Of a DNA stretch of 64,000 bases, positions 1-7,300 are shown one piece after another; the first letter of the stretch is position 1, and every line of letters begins with the position of its first letter. Made by a program: the position numbers and the translations under genes. The stretch covers positions 1 through 64,000 of the forward strand of contig NZ_JAUSWW010000003.1 in the NCBI RefSeq assembly GCF_030815415.1. The letters are read 5' to 3'. The stretch comes from Streptomyces canus (GTDB taxonomy: Bacteria; Actinomycetota; Actinomycetes; Streptomycetales; Streptomycetaceae). The notes under the pieces are model-generated. The model had not been told where the DNA came from and ran no database searches. It saw only the letters and a list, made by a program, of their open reading frames with translations.

Positions 1-47
1 GCGCGCGGTCTGCTCCGCAGACACGACGCGCCGCCGCTACGCGGCGG
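1..47. repeat. Left arm of 47-bp inverted repeat
   Basis: Positions 1-47 read on the other strand at 1340-1386 with a single mismatch. The pair encloses about 1.3 kb holding one intact gene (597-1103). Each arm itself contains two triloop hairpins. The arms could be recombination substrates, ends of a small mobile unit, or paired regulatory/structural elements; there is no transposase inside. Confidence 0.7.
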
Positions 48-198
48 GTCCCCGGGCTTCGCCCGGGAGGGGCGGAACTCCGTTCCGCCTGCCGGATCAC
101 TCCGTGATCCGGGCATCTGGCCTCCGGTCAGATGCGTCTCGTACCGGCCTGCTCCGCAGTCCTAGTACGAGACCTCGGCAGTGCCCTCCGGGCCTGCC
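8..198. repeat. Array of eight consecutive triloop hairpins
   Basis: Nearly the whole stretch is a run of back-to-back inverted repeats, each with a three-base loop of the form TNC closed by C-G: stems at 8-13/17-22, 31-37/41-47, 51-57/61-67, 71-78/82-89, 92-100/104-112, 113-122/126-135 (one G-T pair), 149-152/156-159 nested inside 136-144/165-173, and 177-186/190-198 (one bulge). Stem length grows from 6 to 10 bp across the first six. Packed short-loop palindromes are known from Streptomyces telomeres and from some actinobacterial plasmids; no coding function is visible. Whether this is a replicon end cannot be told from the window. Confidence 0.75.
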
Positions 199-215
199 AG
201 AAAGAGCGGCTGGCT

Positions 216-596
216 ACAAGAGGGGGCGCCTCCTGGGGAGTTGGGGAGAGGGGCACAGTCCTCGCGGCATCGGACTGTGCGTCAAAGTTGGGACTAGATG
301 AGTTCTGGGACTAAGCGGTACCCCCCTCTCCCTCCTGCTTCAGGGTCTGGTATTTGACGTTGACTCAGCCTCCTTGTGCGGTGCGTCATTTCACGTATCG
401 GCTGCATTCTGGGTTTACTTCGGATGCCCTCCGAACCCGCTTGAGAGTCACGAACAGTAACTGTCCTAATTCCGCCCCTGCTTGTTCCGCTCGCTCTATT
501 CCGATGGGCCTGGGGCCGTAATAGAATTACTGCGTTCGGTGAGGCGGCAACCTCACCGGGCGGGAATTCTCTCCAAGTAAGTGAAGGGGTAGTGCA
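216..596. other. Intergenic region upstream of the 597 gene
   Basis: No convincing reading frame: the frames here lack plausible starts and recognisable protein content. The stretch is less GC-rich than its surroundings. A small palindrome with 5-bp arms and a 3-bp centre lies at 518-530, about 65 bp upstream of the next start codon, and could be part of a promoter or operator. Confidence 0.4.
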
Positions 597-1103
597 ATGG
601 CGAAGCTGAAGCCGATTTCTCCGACCCGGATTGCGGAGGCCCGTGAGGAGGCCTACGCGGTGCTGGCCCGTCTGATGGGCCAGTTGGCGCCGGGCGAGCA
701 TGTGGTGCGGCTGGGCGTGACCATGGACGGCCAGGAGAAGCCGCTGTGCGCGGCGCTCCCGCTGAGCGTGGAGGGTGAGGGCGGCCCGGAGGATCTGGTG
801 GGCGCCGAGGAGAAGTACCTGGAGAACATGGCGTTTCTGCTGATGGTCGGGCTGGCGCAGCCGCTGTCGTACGGCACGCTGTTTCTGCGGTCGCCCGCGC
901 AGGGCGCGGAGGGCGCGCCCGTCATCCGGGCCTGGCATCTGGCCTACTGCACGCTCAGCGAGTGCACCGCGTCCGAGGCGGCCGAGCTGATCGGCGACCG
1001 TGAACCGGCCGTGTTCGTGGACGCTTTCGGGCTGCACGGCAGCGACGAGGACGAGGGTGAGGGTGAGGCGGTCTACCCGCCCATCGCCTACACCGTTCTG
1101 TAG
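597..1103 (+). CDS. Hypothetical protein (168 aa)
   Basis: I do not recognise this protein. It starts at ATG 597 with a purine-rich GAAGGGG ribosome site about 10 bases upstream. It is soluble by composition, with no signal peptide or membrane segment; the C-terminal part has an acidic run (DEDEGEGE) around residues 152-160. It is the only intact gene between the two arms of the 47-bp inverted repeat and is followed at 1239-1282 by a very strong stem-loop, so it is probably a single-gene transcript. Plasmid or phage cargo is the best guess from context only. Confidence 0.7.
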   Translation: MAKLKPISPTRIAEAREEAYAVLARLMGQLAPGEHVVRLGVTMDGQEKPLCAALPLSVEGEGGPEDLVGAEEKYLENMAFLLMVGLAQPLSYGTLFLRSPAQGAEGAPVIRAWHLAYCTLSECTASEAAELIGDREPAVFVDAFGLHGSDEDEGEGEAVYPPIAYTVL

Positions 1104-1216
1104 CTGCCCCTGGGGCGGGCTGGGATGGCGACCTGGCCCGCACCCTGCCCCGTGCACCCGCCGGGCGGGGCAGGGCGGGTGGGGTGCTGGCCAAGGGACC
1201 CCGGCACCCCCACCCG

Positions 1217-1299
1217 CGACGCGGAGCGTCGTAGACAGACGACGGAGGGGCGGCCCGCATCAGCGGGCCGCCCCTCCGTCGTGCATCGCGTAGCGATGC
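1217..1299. terminator. Strong stem-loop flanked by triloop hairpins
   Basis: A perfect 20-bp GC-rich stem (1239-1258 with 1263-1282, loop ATCA) follows the 597 gene. It lacks a T-tract, as is usual for strong Streptomyces terminators. It is flanked by two triloop hairpins, 1217-1231 (loop GGA) and 1283-1299 (loop GTA), of the same family as those at the left edge but in the opposite orientation. Confidence 0.7.
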
Positions 1300-1339
1300 C
1301 ACCGCTGCTCTCGTCCGGGCGCGGAGCGGCCCGGGGTGT

Positions 1340-1386
1340 CCGCCGCGTAGCGGCGGCGCGTCGCGTCTGCGGAGCAGACCGCGCGC
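1340..1386. repeat. Right arm of 47-bp inverted repeat
   Basis: Inverted copy of 1-47 with one mismatch; contains hairpins at 1340-1356 (loop GTA) and 1365-1379 (loop GGA). The 1365-1379 hairpin and its flanks recur at 4461-4475 with a paired base change that preserves the stem. Confidence 0.7.
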
Positions 1387-1474
1387 AAAAGAATTCCGAA
1401 GAGCAGGGCAGAAATGGGCGGCGCTTTTAGAGTGACCGCATTTCGCTGCGCCCCATTATGTTGCTGCGATTTGC

Positions 1475-1538
1475 CTGCTGGCGGGGAACGGCAGATCCGG
1501 CGGGTCGGCAAAACCATACCGGAACTCCCCGCCAGCAG
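1475..1538. repeat. 12-bp perfect inverted repeat, 40-bp spacer
   Basis: CTGCTGGCGGGG at 1475-1486 pairs with CCCCGCCAGCAG at 1527-1538. It lies in the non-coding region upstream of the iteron-like array. Function unknown; a protein-binding site is plausible. Confidence 0.6.
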
Positions 1539-1889
1539 CGCTTCTCTCCAAGAAGCTCTTCTATCGTAGGTGATGTCTTCGCGGCGCAGGGTTGGTGCGT
1601 GCCTTTTGATCGCGCTGGGTGCCGGCCGCGCGCTGCGCCCCGCTCCCCGCACTCGTCTGCTGCGTCGGCTGTGTCCGGCACCCGAGCGCGGAGGCCCCGC
1701 CGACGCGCAAGCAGAGGAGGACGGCGCCCCGATCCTCCGATGTGCTCCCGTACCCGTCCCCGCCCTTCCCTTTCCCTTCTCCTTGTCTCGTCTGGGGTGC
1801 GTGGGGGTGTGCAGAGGGGGATGTCAGCAGGCGTACCAAGCCTGATTGTTGGGGTGACCAGGGGTGACGCGGAGATGTTCCAGGAGGCT

Positions 1890-1971
1890 GCGCAACCTCC
1901 AGCGCAACACCCTGGCGCAACCTCCAGCGCAACACCCTGGCGCAACCTCCAGCGCAACTCCCAGCGCAACA
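1890..1971 (+). repeat. Iteron-like GCGCAAC direct repeats
   Basis: A 25-bp unit is present in two exact tandem copies (1890-1914, 1915-1939), a third with changed end (1940-1964) and a partial copy. Each full unit contains two GCGCAAC heptamers 12-13 bp apart, giving seven heptamers in about 80 bp. The array ends just before the -35 box of the 2063 promoter, so it could be an initiator-binding iteron set or an operator. Confidence 0.7.
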
Positions 1972-1975
1972 GGGG

Positions 1976-2004
1976 TTCCATCCGAACGGTACACACACTA
2001 TTAT
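1976..2004 (+). promoter_or_regulatory. Promoter of the 2063 gene
   Basis: TTCCAT (1976-1981), a 17-bp spacer and TATTAT (1999-2004) make a plausible sigma-70-type promoter. The AT-rich block ACACTATTATT around the -10 box occurs again upstream of the 3141 gene (3065-3074), which argues that it is functional and co-regulated. Confidence 0.5.
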
Positions 2005-2062
2005 TTGAAGTCCTGGGGGAGGCGACCCCCGGGAACCGCAAGGACCGACGAAGGGGAAAGAC

Positions 2063-2434
2063 GTGGAACTGACGATCAGTGACGGGATCGTGCGCGGGGT
2101 GCGCGGCGCGGACGCTCCCATGACCGAGCGTGCGATTCGTGCCCGCACGATCGCGAACCTGTTGCCGCTGCTGTGCGCGCGGGCAGGGGTGAAGGTCGTG
2201 CACAACTCCGACCGGAATTACACCGGAATTCGGTTCGAGACCAAGGCCGCTGGTCCGGTCGTCCTGGAAATGCCGACGGGTGAGGAGCCTTACCGTCTGG
2301 TTCAGGAGTTCATCGACCCGGACAAGGCGGGGCGCATGGAAGTTGAGTTACGGCGATTCCCGCAGATCTACAAGCCCCATGGAGTTGCGTACATGGCGGC
2401 CGATTTCCTCCGGTCGAACGGGTTCCTGAAGTAG
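2063..2434 (+). CDS. Hypothetical protein (123 aa)
   Basis: Unrecognised small basic protein. The start is GTG 2063, chosen because a good ribosome site (AAGGGGAAAG, 2052-2061) sits just upstream and the promoter at 1976-2004 leads into it. No membrane segment or known motif is visible. It is the first gene after the iteron-like array and is followed by the 2501 gene and a tiny coupled gene, so a plasmid-maintenance role is possible but only inferred from position. Confidence 0.65.
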   Translation: MELTISDGIVRGVRGADAPMTERAIRARTIANLLPLLCARAGVKVVHNSDRNYTGIRFETKAAGPVVLEMPTGEEPYRLVQEFIDPDKAGRMEVELRRFPQIYKPHGVAYMAADFLRSNGFLK

Positions 2435-2500
2435 TCCGCACGGGGGCACCCCGGTTGAGGAGCCCCCTCCCCGGCATCACCGAAAAGGAGAAGGGACGCC

Positions 2501-2866
2501 ATGGAGAACACGCGGATTCCAGAGCAGGCCCGGGAAATCGGAGCGCCGCTCACGGACGCCGAAAAGGAGCAGGCTCGTTACGCGCTGCGGGAGTTGGCGT
2601 GCAGCGAACGGGACCCGGACGCCATGCGGGTGTCACACGAGCAGCTGGATGTAGTCCGGTCGTTCTTCGAGTTGGGTTGGGCGATGGGTGTGCGCACCGG
2701 TCACACCGGCCCGGCCATGGCTGACGTGCCGGTCGACCGGGAGACGGTTGACCGCGCGTTCGTCGACCTGCTGTTGTCCGAGCGGCTGGCGAATCAGTGC
2801 GGGCCGGTGCTGTGGCAGAAGGTCAGGTATCACGGCAGCGTGACGCGGCGTCACGGCGTCTACTAA
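2501..2866 (+). CDS. Hypothetical protein (121 aa)
   Basis: Unrecognised. ATG 2501 is preceded by a strong AAGGAGAAGGG ribosome site. The protein looks soluble and largely helical, with a charged N-terminal half and a short basic C-terminus. Its stop codon overlaps by context with the GTG of the next small gene (TAAGTG), suggesting translational coupling. Confidence 0.65.
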   Translation: MENTRIPEQAREIGAPLTDAEKEQARYALRELACSERDPDAMRVSHEQLDVVRSFFELGWAMGVRTGHTGPAMADVPVDRETVDRAFVDLLLSERLANQCGPVLWQKVRYHGSVTRRHGVY

Positions 2867-3025
2867 GTGCAGGCGATCACGGCGCAGGCCGGACCGGTCG
2901 GGGCGGCTCACAGCGTCCGCTACGACCTGTGCGAGGTGATCGGCGGCGTTCCGGTGTCCGCTGTCACGCGCGTACGGCGGCAGAGTCTGACGCCGCTTCC
3001 GGATTTCCGCGCGCCGCTGGTGTAA
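2867..3025 (+). CDS. Small hypothetical protein (52 aa), coupled to the previous gene
   Basis: A 52-codon frame starts with GTG 2867 directly after the TAA of the 2501 gene and ends with TAA at 3023-3025, immediately before the stem-loop/promoter at 3034-3073. The product begins MQAITAQAG and has no recognised motif. Support is the tight coupling and that it fills the space exactly up to the regulatory hairpin; there is no independent ribosome site. Confidence 0.45.
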   Translation: MQAITAQAGPVGAAHSVRYDLCEVIGGVPVSAVTRVRRQSLTPLPDFRAPLV

Positions 3026-3033
3026 GTGTGCAG

Positions 3034-3073
3034 GTCAGGGGTGGGTTTACTCACCCCTGACAAACACTATTAT
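3034..3073 (+). promoter_or_regulatory. Stem-loop overlapping the promoter of the 3141 gene
   Basis: A 10-bp perfect inverted repeat (3034-3043 with 3052-3061, 8-base loop) overlaps a promoter made of TTTACT (3046-3051), 16 bp and TATTAT (3068-3073). The right arm fills the -35/-10 spacer, so the palindrome may be an operator as well as a terminator for the upstream genes. The ACACTATTATT block matches that at 1994-2004. Confidence 0.55.
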
Positions 3074-3140
3074 TGACGTTGTTCGGGGGTGGTGGCTCCG
3101 TCCCCCGGCCCGCAGAGACCAACAGCGAAGGGGAAACCGC

Positions 3141-4314
3141 ATGACTCAGCAGTTCGCCGAGCGCGCTACGAACGTAGCCCCCACCGGTGCCCGCAACGCC
3201 GACCTGTCCGATCTGGTCCGCATCCTGGAGGACGGGCAGCGCCGGAAGCTGGACGTCATCGCCCCCGCGTCCGCGCTACGGATGCACGAGGGAACGTGCA
3301 CGTCGAAGGAGTCGAGTCCCAGATCACGACCAGCGGTGTGACGGTCGTCGACGGCATCTACCGCCCCACCGTCGTGGCCGACGAGGGAATCTCGGACAAG
3401 CTCCGCATCCGCTGGCCTACCTGCGCCGCATGCGCGCGGAAAACGTCCCGCTGCTGGACGAGAACGTCAACGCGTGGATGCGGCAGGAGCCGGAGCGCCG
3501 TTTCATGCTCCGTGCGTTCCGGGGCGAGAACGGCCCCGGCATGCCCGGCGAGGGCGTGGCCCGCGCGCTGCTGTCCGACAGCTACAAGCTGATGGACAAC
3601 CTCGACATGCTGCTCGCCGCCCTCGACGGGGTGGAGCAGTCCGGGCACCCCACCCGGATCACGGGGTGCGACCTCACCGACCGGCGCATGTACGTGCGCG
3701 TCGAGTCCGAAGCGGTAGCGATCCAGGCCCGCAACCTGCTGCGCGGCTACCGCTCCCCGTTCGACGGCCGCAGCGGTGACGAACTCCCGATGATCTCGGC
3801 CGGGTTCGTCATCACCAACAGCGAGGTCGGCGCGGGGGCGTACACCATCACCCCGCGCGCGGTCATCCAGGTCTGCCGCAACGGTCTGACCGAGACGAAG
3901 GACGTCATGCGCGCCGTGCACCTCGGAGGCAGGCAGGACGAGGGCGTTGTGTCCTGGTCCGGCCAGACCCAGCGCAAGACGCTGGAGCTGATCACTTCCA
4001 AGACCACCGACGCCGTGCGCACCTTCCTGTCACGGGAGTACGTCGAGGCGAAGGTGCACGCGATGGAGGCTGCCGCCGGGAAGACGCTGGACGAGCCGAC
4101 GAAGACCATCGAGCACGTCACCAAGTCGCTCAGCATCGGCAACGAGACGAAGGACCGCATCCTTTCCCACTTCATCCGGGGCGGTCAGATGACGGCCGGG
4201 GGCGTGATGCAGGCCGTCACGTCGACCGCGCAGACCCTCACCGACGCCGACGAGGCTGCCGCCCTGGAAGCGCTCGCGATTCCGGCCCTCACGGCCGCCG
4301 CCGCGCACGGCTGA
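3141..4314 (+). pseudogene. DUF932-type plasmid/phage protein, broken by two single-base losses
   Basis: Three successive frames together give one protein of the DUF932 family (found on plasmids and phages; biochemical role unknown): frame from ATG 3141 to about 3290, a second to about 3415, and the third to the stop at 4314. The breaks fit loss of one C in GAGGG(C)AACG near 3290 and one C in CGC(C)TGG near 3413; restoring them gives a continuous reading. The family-like core (ALLSDSYKLMDNLDML and FVITNSEVGAGAYTI) is in the third part. The start has a good AAGGGG ribosome site. Either a real pseudogene or consensus errors. Confidence 0.7.
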
Positions 4315-4320
4315 CAGACC

Positions 4321-4362
4321 CCCGTGCGGGCCGGGCAACTCCCCCAGCCGGGCCCGCACGGG
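4321..4362. terminator. Terminator after the DUF932-type gene
   Basis: A 12-bp GC-rich perfect stem (4321-4332 with 4351-4362) starts 6 bp after the stop codon. There is no T-tract, as is common in Streptomyces. Confidence 0.6.
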
Positions 4363-4405
4363 CCCGACCAATCCGAGAGCGCGGAGCACGCGACCAAGCC
4401 CCGCA

Positions 4406-4475
4406 GGGAGCGCGGAGCGCTCCCGCCCCGCCCCCTGCCGCGGAGCAGCCCGCGCGACGCGTCGGCGGAGCCGAC
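4406..4475. repeat. Triloop hairpins related to those at 1-198 and 1217-1386
   Basis: Hairpins at 4406-4424 (8-bp stem) and 4461-4475 (6-bp stem), both with GGA loops. The second and its CGCG-rich flanks match 1365-1379 and flanks except for one changed base in each arm, T-A becoming G-C, so base pairing is kept. Confidence 0.6.
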
Positions 4476-4567
4476 CGCGCGCCAGAACATCCGTTGCGCC
4501 CTGGGCGCAGCGCGGCCGCCGGCCTTTGAGGCCCACCACCCACCGCCCCGCCCCGTGAGGAGTTCTC

Positions 4568-5056
4568 ATGTTTGCACGCCCGGAGCTCGCCCACCCCGGA
4601 GACAACGCCATCGCGGCCGCCATGAGCCGCACGCTCACCGCCCTGTCCGCCGTCTTCCAGGCACTCGGAGACGGTGAGCACACCCTGAACCTCGTGGCCC
4701 AGCGGACCGACCACACGTTCGTCACCGGCCGTACCGATCTCTCCATCGGCATGGAGCCGCTGCGCCTGGCCGTCCTGGACGAAGACGCGTTCTGCGCCCT
4801 GCGCATGCTGCTCGTCTTCGCGCTGGAGGGCAGCACCATGCGCAGCGCAGTCCTGATCGCCACCACGGCCGCCGAGCCCAACCCCCGCGCGTGCGGCTGG
4901 TCCGTGCGTGACGGATGGCTGCACCCCCTGGACACAGACGCCCTCCAGGCCGCCGTCATTCCGTGCCCCGACGTGGCCGCCGTAGAGCGCGCGGTCTACC
5001 CCGCCCCCGCTCTCCCCCAGCTCCCCGACTCCGACGAGGAGGCCCCGCATGCCTGA
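4568..5056 (+). CDS. Hypothetical protein, first of a tandem paralogous pair (162 aa)
   Basis: Unrecognised family. ATG 4568 follows a GTGAGGAG ribosome site. It is a paralogue of the next gene: both have an N-terminal DNA(I/T)A..MxRxLxAL helix, a shared middle (AVLIATT versus AVLVATT) and the same CGW.VR.G.LHPMDT-like block near residue 110-125. The 3' end overlaps the next start by 8 bases. No membrane segment or catalytic motif is seen. Likely plasmid or phage accessory proteins of unknown role. Confidence 0.65.
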   Translation: MFARPELAHPGDNAIAAAMSRTLTALSAVFQALGDGEHTLNLVAQRTDHTFVTGRTDLSIGMEPLRLAVLDEDAFCALRMLLVFALEGSTMRSAVLIATTAAEPNPRACGWSVRDGWLHPLDTDALQAAVIPCPDVAAVERAVYPAPALPQLPDSDEEAPHA

Positions 5057-5516
5057 GCTCCCACAGCCCGACAACGCCGCCACGGCGTTGGCCATGGGCC
5101 GCGCCCTGCACGCGCTGACCGCGTTGTTCCCAGCCCTCGGCGAAGGAAGCCACGAATTGCACATCAACGCCGAGCGGACGGACGGCACCGAGATGAACGC
5201 CGACCTGTACGTGACCGTCGAGCCAGGTACCTCGCGCGTGGAGCACTCCGCCGACGAGTACGTGCAGTTCTTCGTACTCCTGACGTTCGCCCTGGAGAAC
5301 AGCACCGTGCATGACGCCGTCCTGGTCGCCACGACCACCGACGCAGGCATACGCACGTGCGGGTGGGAGGTACGGGCCGGACGGCTGCACCCCATGGACA
5401 CAGCCGAACTCCACCAGACCGTCACGTCCCTGCCCGCAGACGACGCCGCCCCCGTCGTGGTCTGTCACGCCCCCGTACTGCACCGCCCCCACGGAACCGC
5501 GAAGGACCACTCATGA
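5049..5516 (+). CDS. Hypothetical protein, second of a tandem paralogous pair (155 aa)
   Basis: Paralogue of the preceding gene, starting at ATG 5049 inside its last codons, with a GAGGAG-type site upstream in the coding region. It keeps the alternating hydrophobic core and the CGWEVRAGRLHPMDT block. Its stop overlaps the ATG of the next small gene (ATGA), so at least three genes are translationally coupled. Function unknown. Confidence 0.65.
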   Translation: MPELPQPDNAATALAMGRALHALTALFPALGEGSHELHINAERTDGTEMNADLYVTVEPGTSRVEHSADEYVQFFVLLTFALENSTVHDAVLVATTTDAGIRTCGWEVRAGRLHPMDTAELHQTVTSLPADDAAPVVVCHAPVLHRPHGTAKDHS

Positions 5517-5690
5517 GCGACAAGCCCGCCATCACGCCGGACGGCTACTGCACCAACACCAAGCCGGTACCCGGCACCTGGGAAGTTCGTCACGATGCAC
5601 GGCCGCCGCTACGCGAACTGTCCCTGTGGCCGCCGTCCCAGCCTGACCGACCGGGGCAACCTCCGCCGACACAAGCCGCCCAAGGAGTAG
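5513..5690 (+). pseudogene. Small Cys-rich protein with a one-base frameshift
   Basis: From ATG 5513 the frame reads MSDKPAITPDGYCTNTKPV and then, after TGG at about 5580, becomes non-coding in character. If one G is removed (TGG-GAAG to TGG-AAG) it continues as KFVTMHGRRYANCPCG... and ends cleanly with LRRHKPPKE at TAG 5690. The restored product of about 58 aa, with cysteines and histidines spaced like a small zinc-binding module, is typical of plasmid/phage genes. Translation might also restart at ATG 5595 in the second frame. Confidence 0.5.
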
Positions 5691-5858
5691 CCCCGCAGAC
5701 GCGTCCACGCCCCTCCCCCGGTGCGGGGCGTGGACGGCCCCGCCCCGGCCAGCGCACCACTGGCCGACTGCCGCCCCGCGCCCGCACCTCCCCCTTCGGC
5801 GAGCGCGGGGCGGCACACCCCCCAGCCCATCCAGTCGAGTCCCGAGGAGTCGCAGCCC

Positions 5859-6335
5859 ATGACCAGCCCGAGCCTGACCATCGACACGCCCGCCGGCCCC
5901 GTGCACGCCACCGCCGGCCCCCGCCAGGACGACGCCGTCGTGTTCGAGCTTGGCGGGGCGATGCGCGGCAGCGTGCACGTCACCGGCAGCACCGACCCCC
6001 ACCACTGGGACCAGTTCACCGCCGTACGCGCCTGCCTCGGACCCGTGAACGCCTACACGACCACCGCCCCCGACCAGGACCTCCCCAGGCTCGCCCGCAG
6101 CCGCACCGGCTACCGCGGCAGCCTCACCCTCTACCGCTACGCCGCCCGCCCCGCAGAGTCGCTGTCCCCGATGACGTCCGCCGCTGCCCACCCGCCATCG
6201 CAGAAGACGGCCGCGGTACTCACCGCCGTCCTGCGCGGCTGCGCGGAGCACGTCGCGCAGCGTGCCGACCTGCCCGCGATCCTCGAGGCCTCCCGCCTGG
6301 CTGTGCCGGCTTCTTCGGGAGTCGTTTGTTGGTGA
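5859..6335 (+). CDS. Hypothetical protein, possibly truncated at its C-terminus (158 aa)
   Basis: Start ATG 5859 with a GAGGAG site 10 bases upstream; the longer upstream frame is proline-rich noise. The protein reads as two beta-rich segments (AGPVHATAGPRQDDAVVFEL, then GYRGSLTLYRYA) and a C-terminal helix. The last residues (ASSGVVCW) look unrelated, and the sequence GTGCCGGCTT repeats at 6309 and 6355 around the stop, hinting at a recombination junction with the next region. No known family recognised. Confidence 0.5.
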   Translation: MTSPSLTIDTPAGPVHATAGPRQDDAVVFELGGAMRGSVHVTGSTDPHHWDQFTAVRACLGPVNAYTTTAPDQDLPRLARSRTGYRGSLTLYRYAARPAESLSPMTSAAAHPPSQKTAAVLTAVLRGCAEHVAQRADLPAILEASRLAVPASSGVVCW

Positions 6336-6542
6336 CGTCGGGAGTCACCCAGGGAGGTGCCGGCTTGATCAATGTCAGTGCCTCTTGATGTCACTCAGCA
6401 CGCTCACGTATCGCAATGCGAGGTATTTGAGCCGTTGTGTCCTCTCGCAGTGCGTGCGCCGCGTGGACGGTCGAGCGGCATCGGGCCTCCTCCCTCGGCG
6501 GTACTGCGTAGTGTTGGGATCCGGACGGATCTTGGGGGGCTT

Positions 6543-7178
6543 GTGAGTCTGAGGAACGCTTACTTGGGGACCGCCGCGCAGGCCGTAGCGTTGCTGGACG
6601 CACCGGAAGTGGCGGCCTCGTGGGAGAAGCCCAGCGCGTTGGCGCAGTGGACTGTCGGTGGTCTGGCAGGCCACCTCGCGTATCAGATCTTCAGCGTGGA
6701 TCCGGCGCTGGAGGAGCCTGCCTCTGAGCACGAACCCATCCCTGTGTCGGAACACTATGCGCGGGCAGTGTGGATCGACGCGCCGCTCGACGACGAGATC
6801 AGCTCCGGGATTCGAGCCAAGGGTGAAGACATCTCGTCCGAAGGCGTGCGGCGGCTGGTCGAGCGGGCCCATGCCGTGCTCGACCAGCAGCGAACCGGCC
6901 TTGAGAAGGTGCATGGCGACTGGGTGGTGTTCATGCCGCAGACAGGGTGGGCGCTGAGCCTGGACGATTTCCTCGTGACCCGGATGGTCGAGCTCGCTGT
7001 GCATATGGACGACCTGGCGGTCAGTGTGGGCCTCGGCGCTCCGGAACTTCCAGGCTCTGCCCTCGATCCCGTTGTTGCGCTGTTGACCGGGCTTGCCGTC
7101 CGGCGTCACGGCCAAGTGGCGGTGCTGCGCGCCTTGACTCGCGCGGAACGGGCACCGGCTGCGATCAACGTGTTCTGA
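6543..7178 (+). CDS. Maleylpyruvate isomerase-like, mycothiol-dependent DinB-fold protein
   Basis: A 211-aa protein with the actinobacterial maleylpyruvate-isomerase N-terminal pattern: an early SWEKPSALAQWTVGGLAGHLAYQ segment split as W..PSAL..W.VGGL.GHL, and a later V.HMDDLAVSVGL block contributing the His/Asp that bind metal in this fold. Members use mycothiol as cofactor or act in small-molecule modification. Start GTG 6543 was chosen for its GGGGGG site and because the upstream extension has no homologous look. It stands alone, with the remnant of an istB gene behind it, so it was probably brought in or left by IS activity. Confidence 0.75.
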   Translation: MSLRNAYLGTAAQAVALLDAPEVAASWEKPSALAQWTVGGLAGHLAYQIFSVDPALEEPASEHEPIPVSEHYARAVWIDAPLDDEISSGIRAKGEDISSEGVRRLVERAHAVLDQQRTGLEKVHGDWVVFMPQTGWALSLDDFLVTRMVELAVHMDDLAVSVGLGAPELPGSALDPVVALLTGLAVRRHGQVAVLRALTRAERAPAAINVF

Positions 7179-7186
7179 ACGTTGCG

Positions 7187-7300
7187 TCAGCTCGCTTCGA
7201 CCCGTTCGGCCCGGGCTTTGGTGTGGGCAAGGCGGTAGGACTCGGTGCCGGTCTGGATGATGGCGCCGTTGAAGGTCAGGCGGTCGCCGATGACCGCGCA
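7187..7300 (-). pseudogene. C-terminal remnant of an IstB-like IS21-family helper ATPase
   Basis: Read on the minus strand this stretch encodes a tail ending GDRLTFNGAIIQTGTESYR followed by LAHTKARAERVEAS and a stop, which is the characteristic C-terminus of IstB. Only about 38 codons remain; the ATPase core and the transposase gene istA are missing. It marks the scar of an IS21-type insertion between blocks 1 and 2. Confidence 0.7.

Larger units (their letters stand above)
1387..2062. other. Non-coding region, candidate replication or partition site
   Basis: I see no supported gene in this 676-bp stretch; open frames on both strands are low-complexity shadows of GC-rich DNA. It holds a perfect 12-bp inverted repeat (1475-1486 with 1527-1538), the GCGCAAC direct-repeat array at 1890-1971 and a promoter leading into the 2063 gene. 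A repeat-rich non-coding region next to small plasmid-type genes is what an iteron origin or centromere-like site looks like, but no initiator protein is recognisable beside it. Confidence 0.4.

Noticed and set aside
1-198. Definite replicon telomere
   Set aside because: The hairpin array is telomere-like in form, but the window edge is arbitrary, loop sequences differ from the typical telomere loops, and similar hairpins occur internally at 1.2-1.4 and 4.4 kb. Kept only as a possibility.
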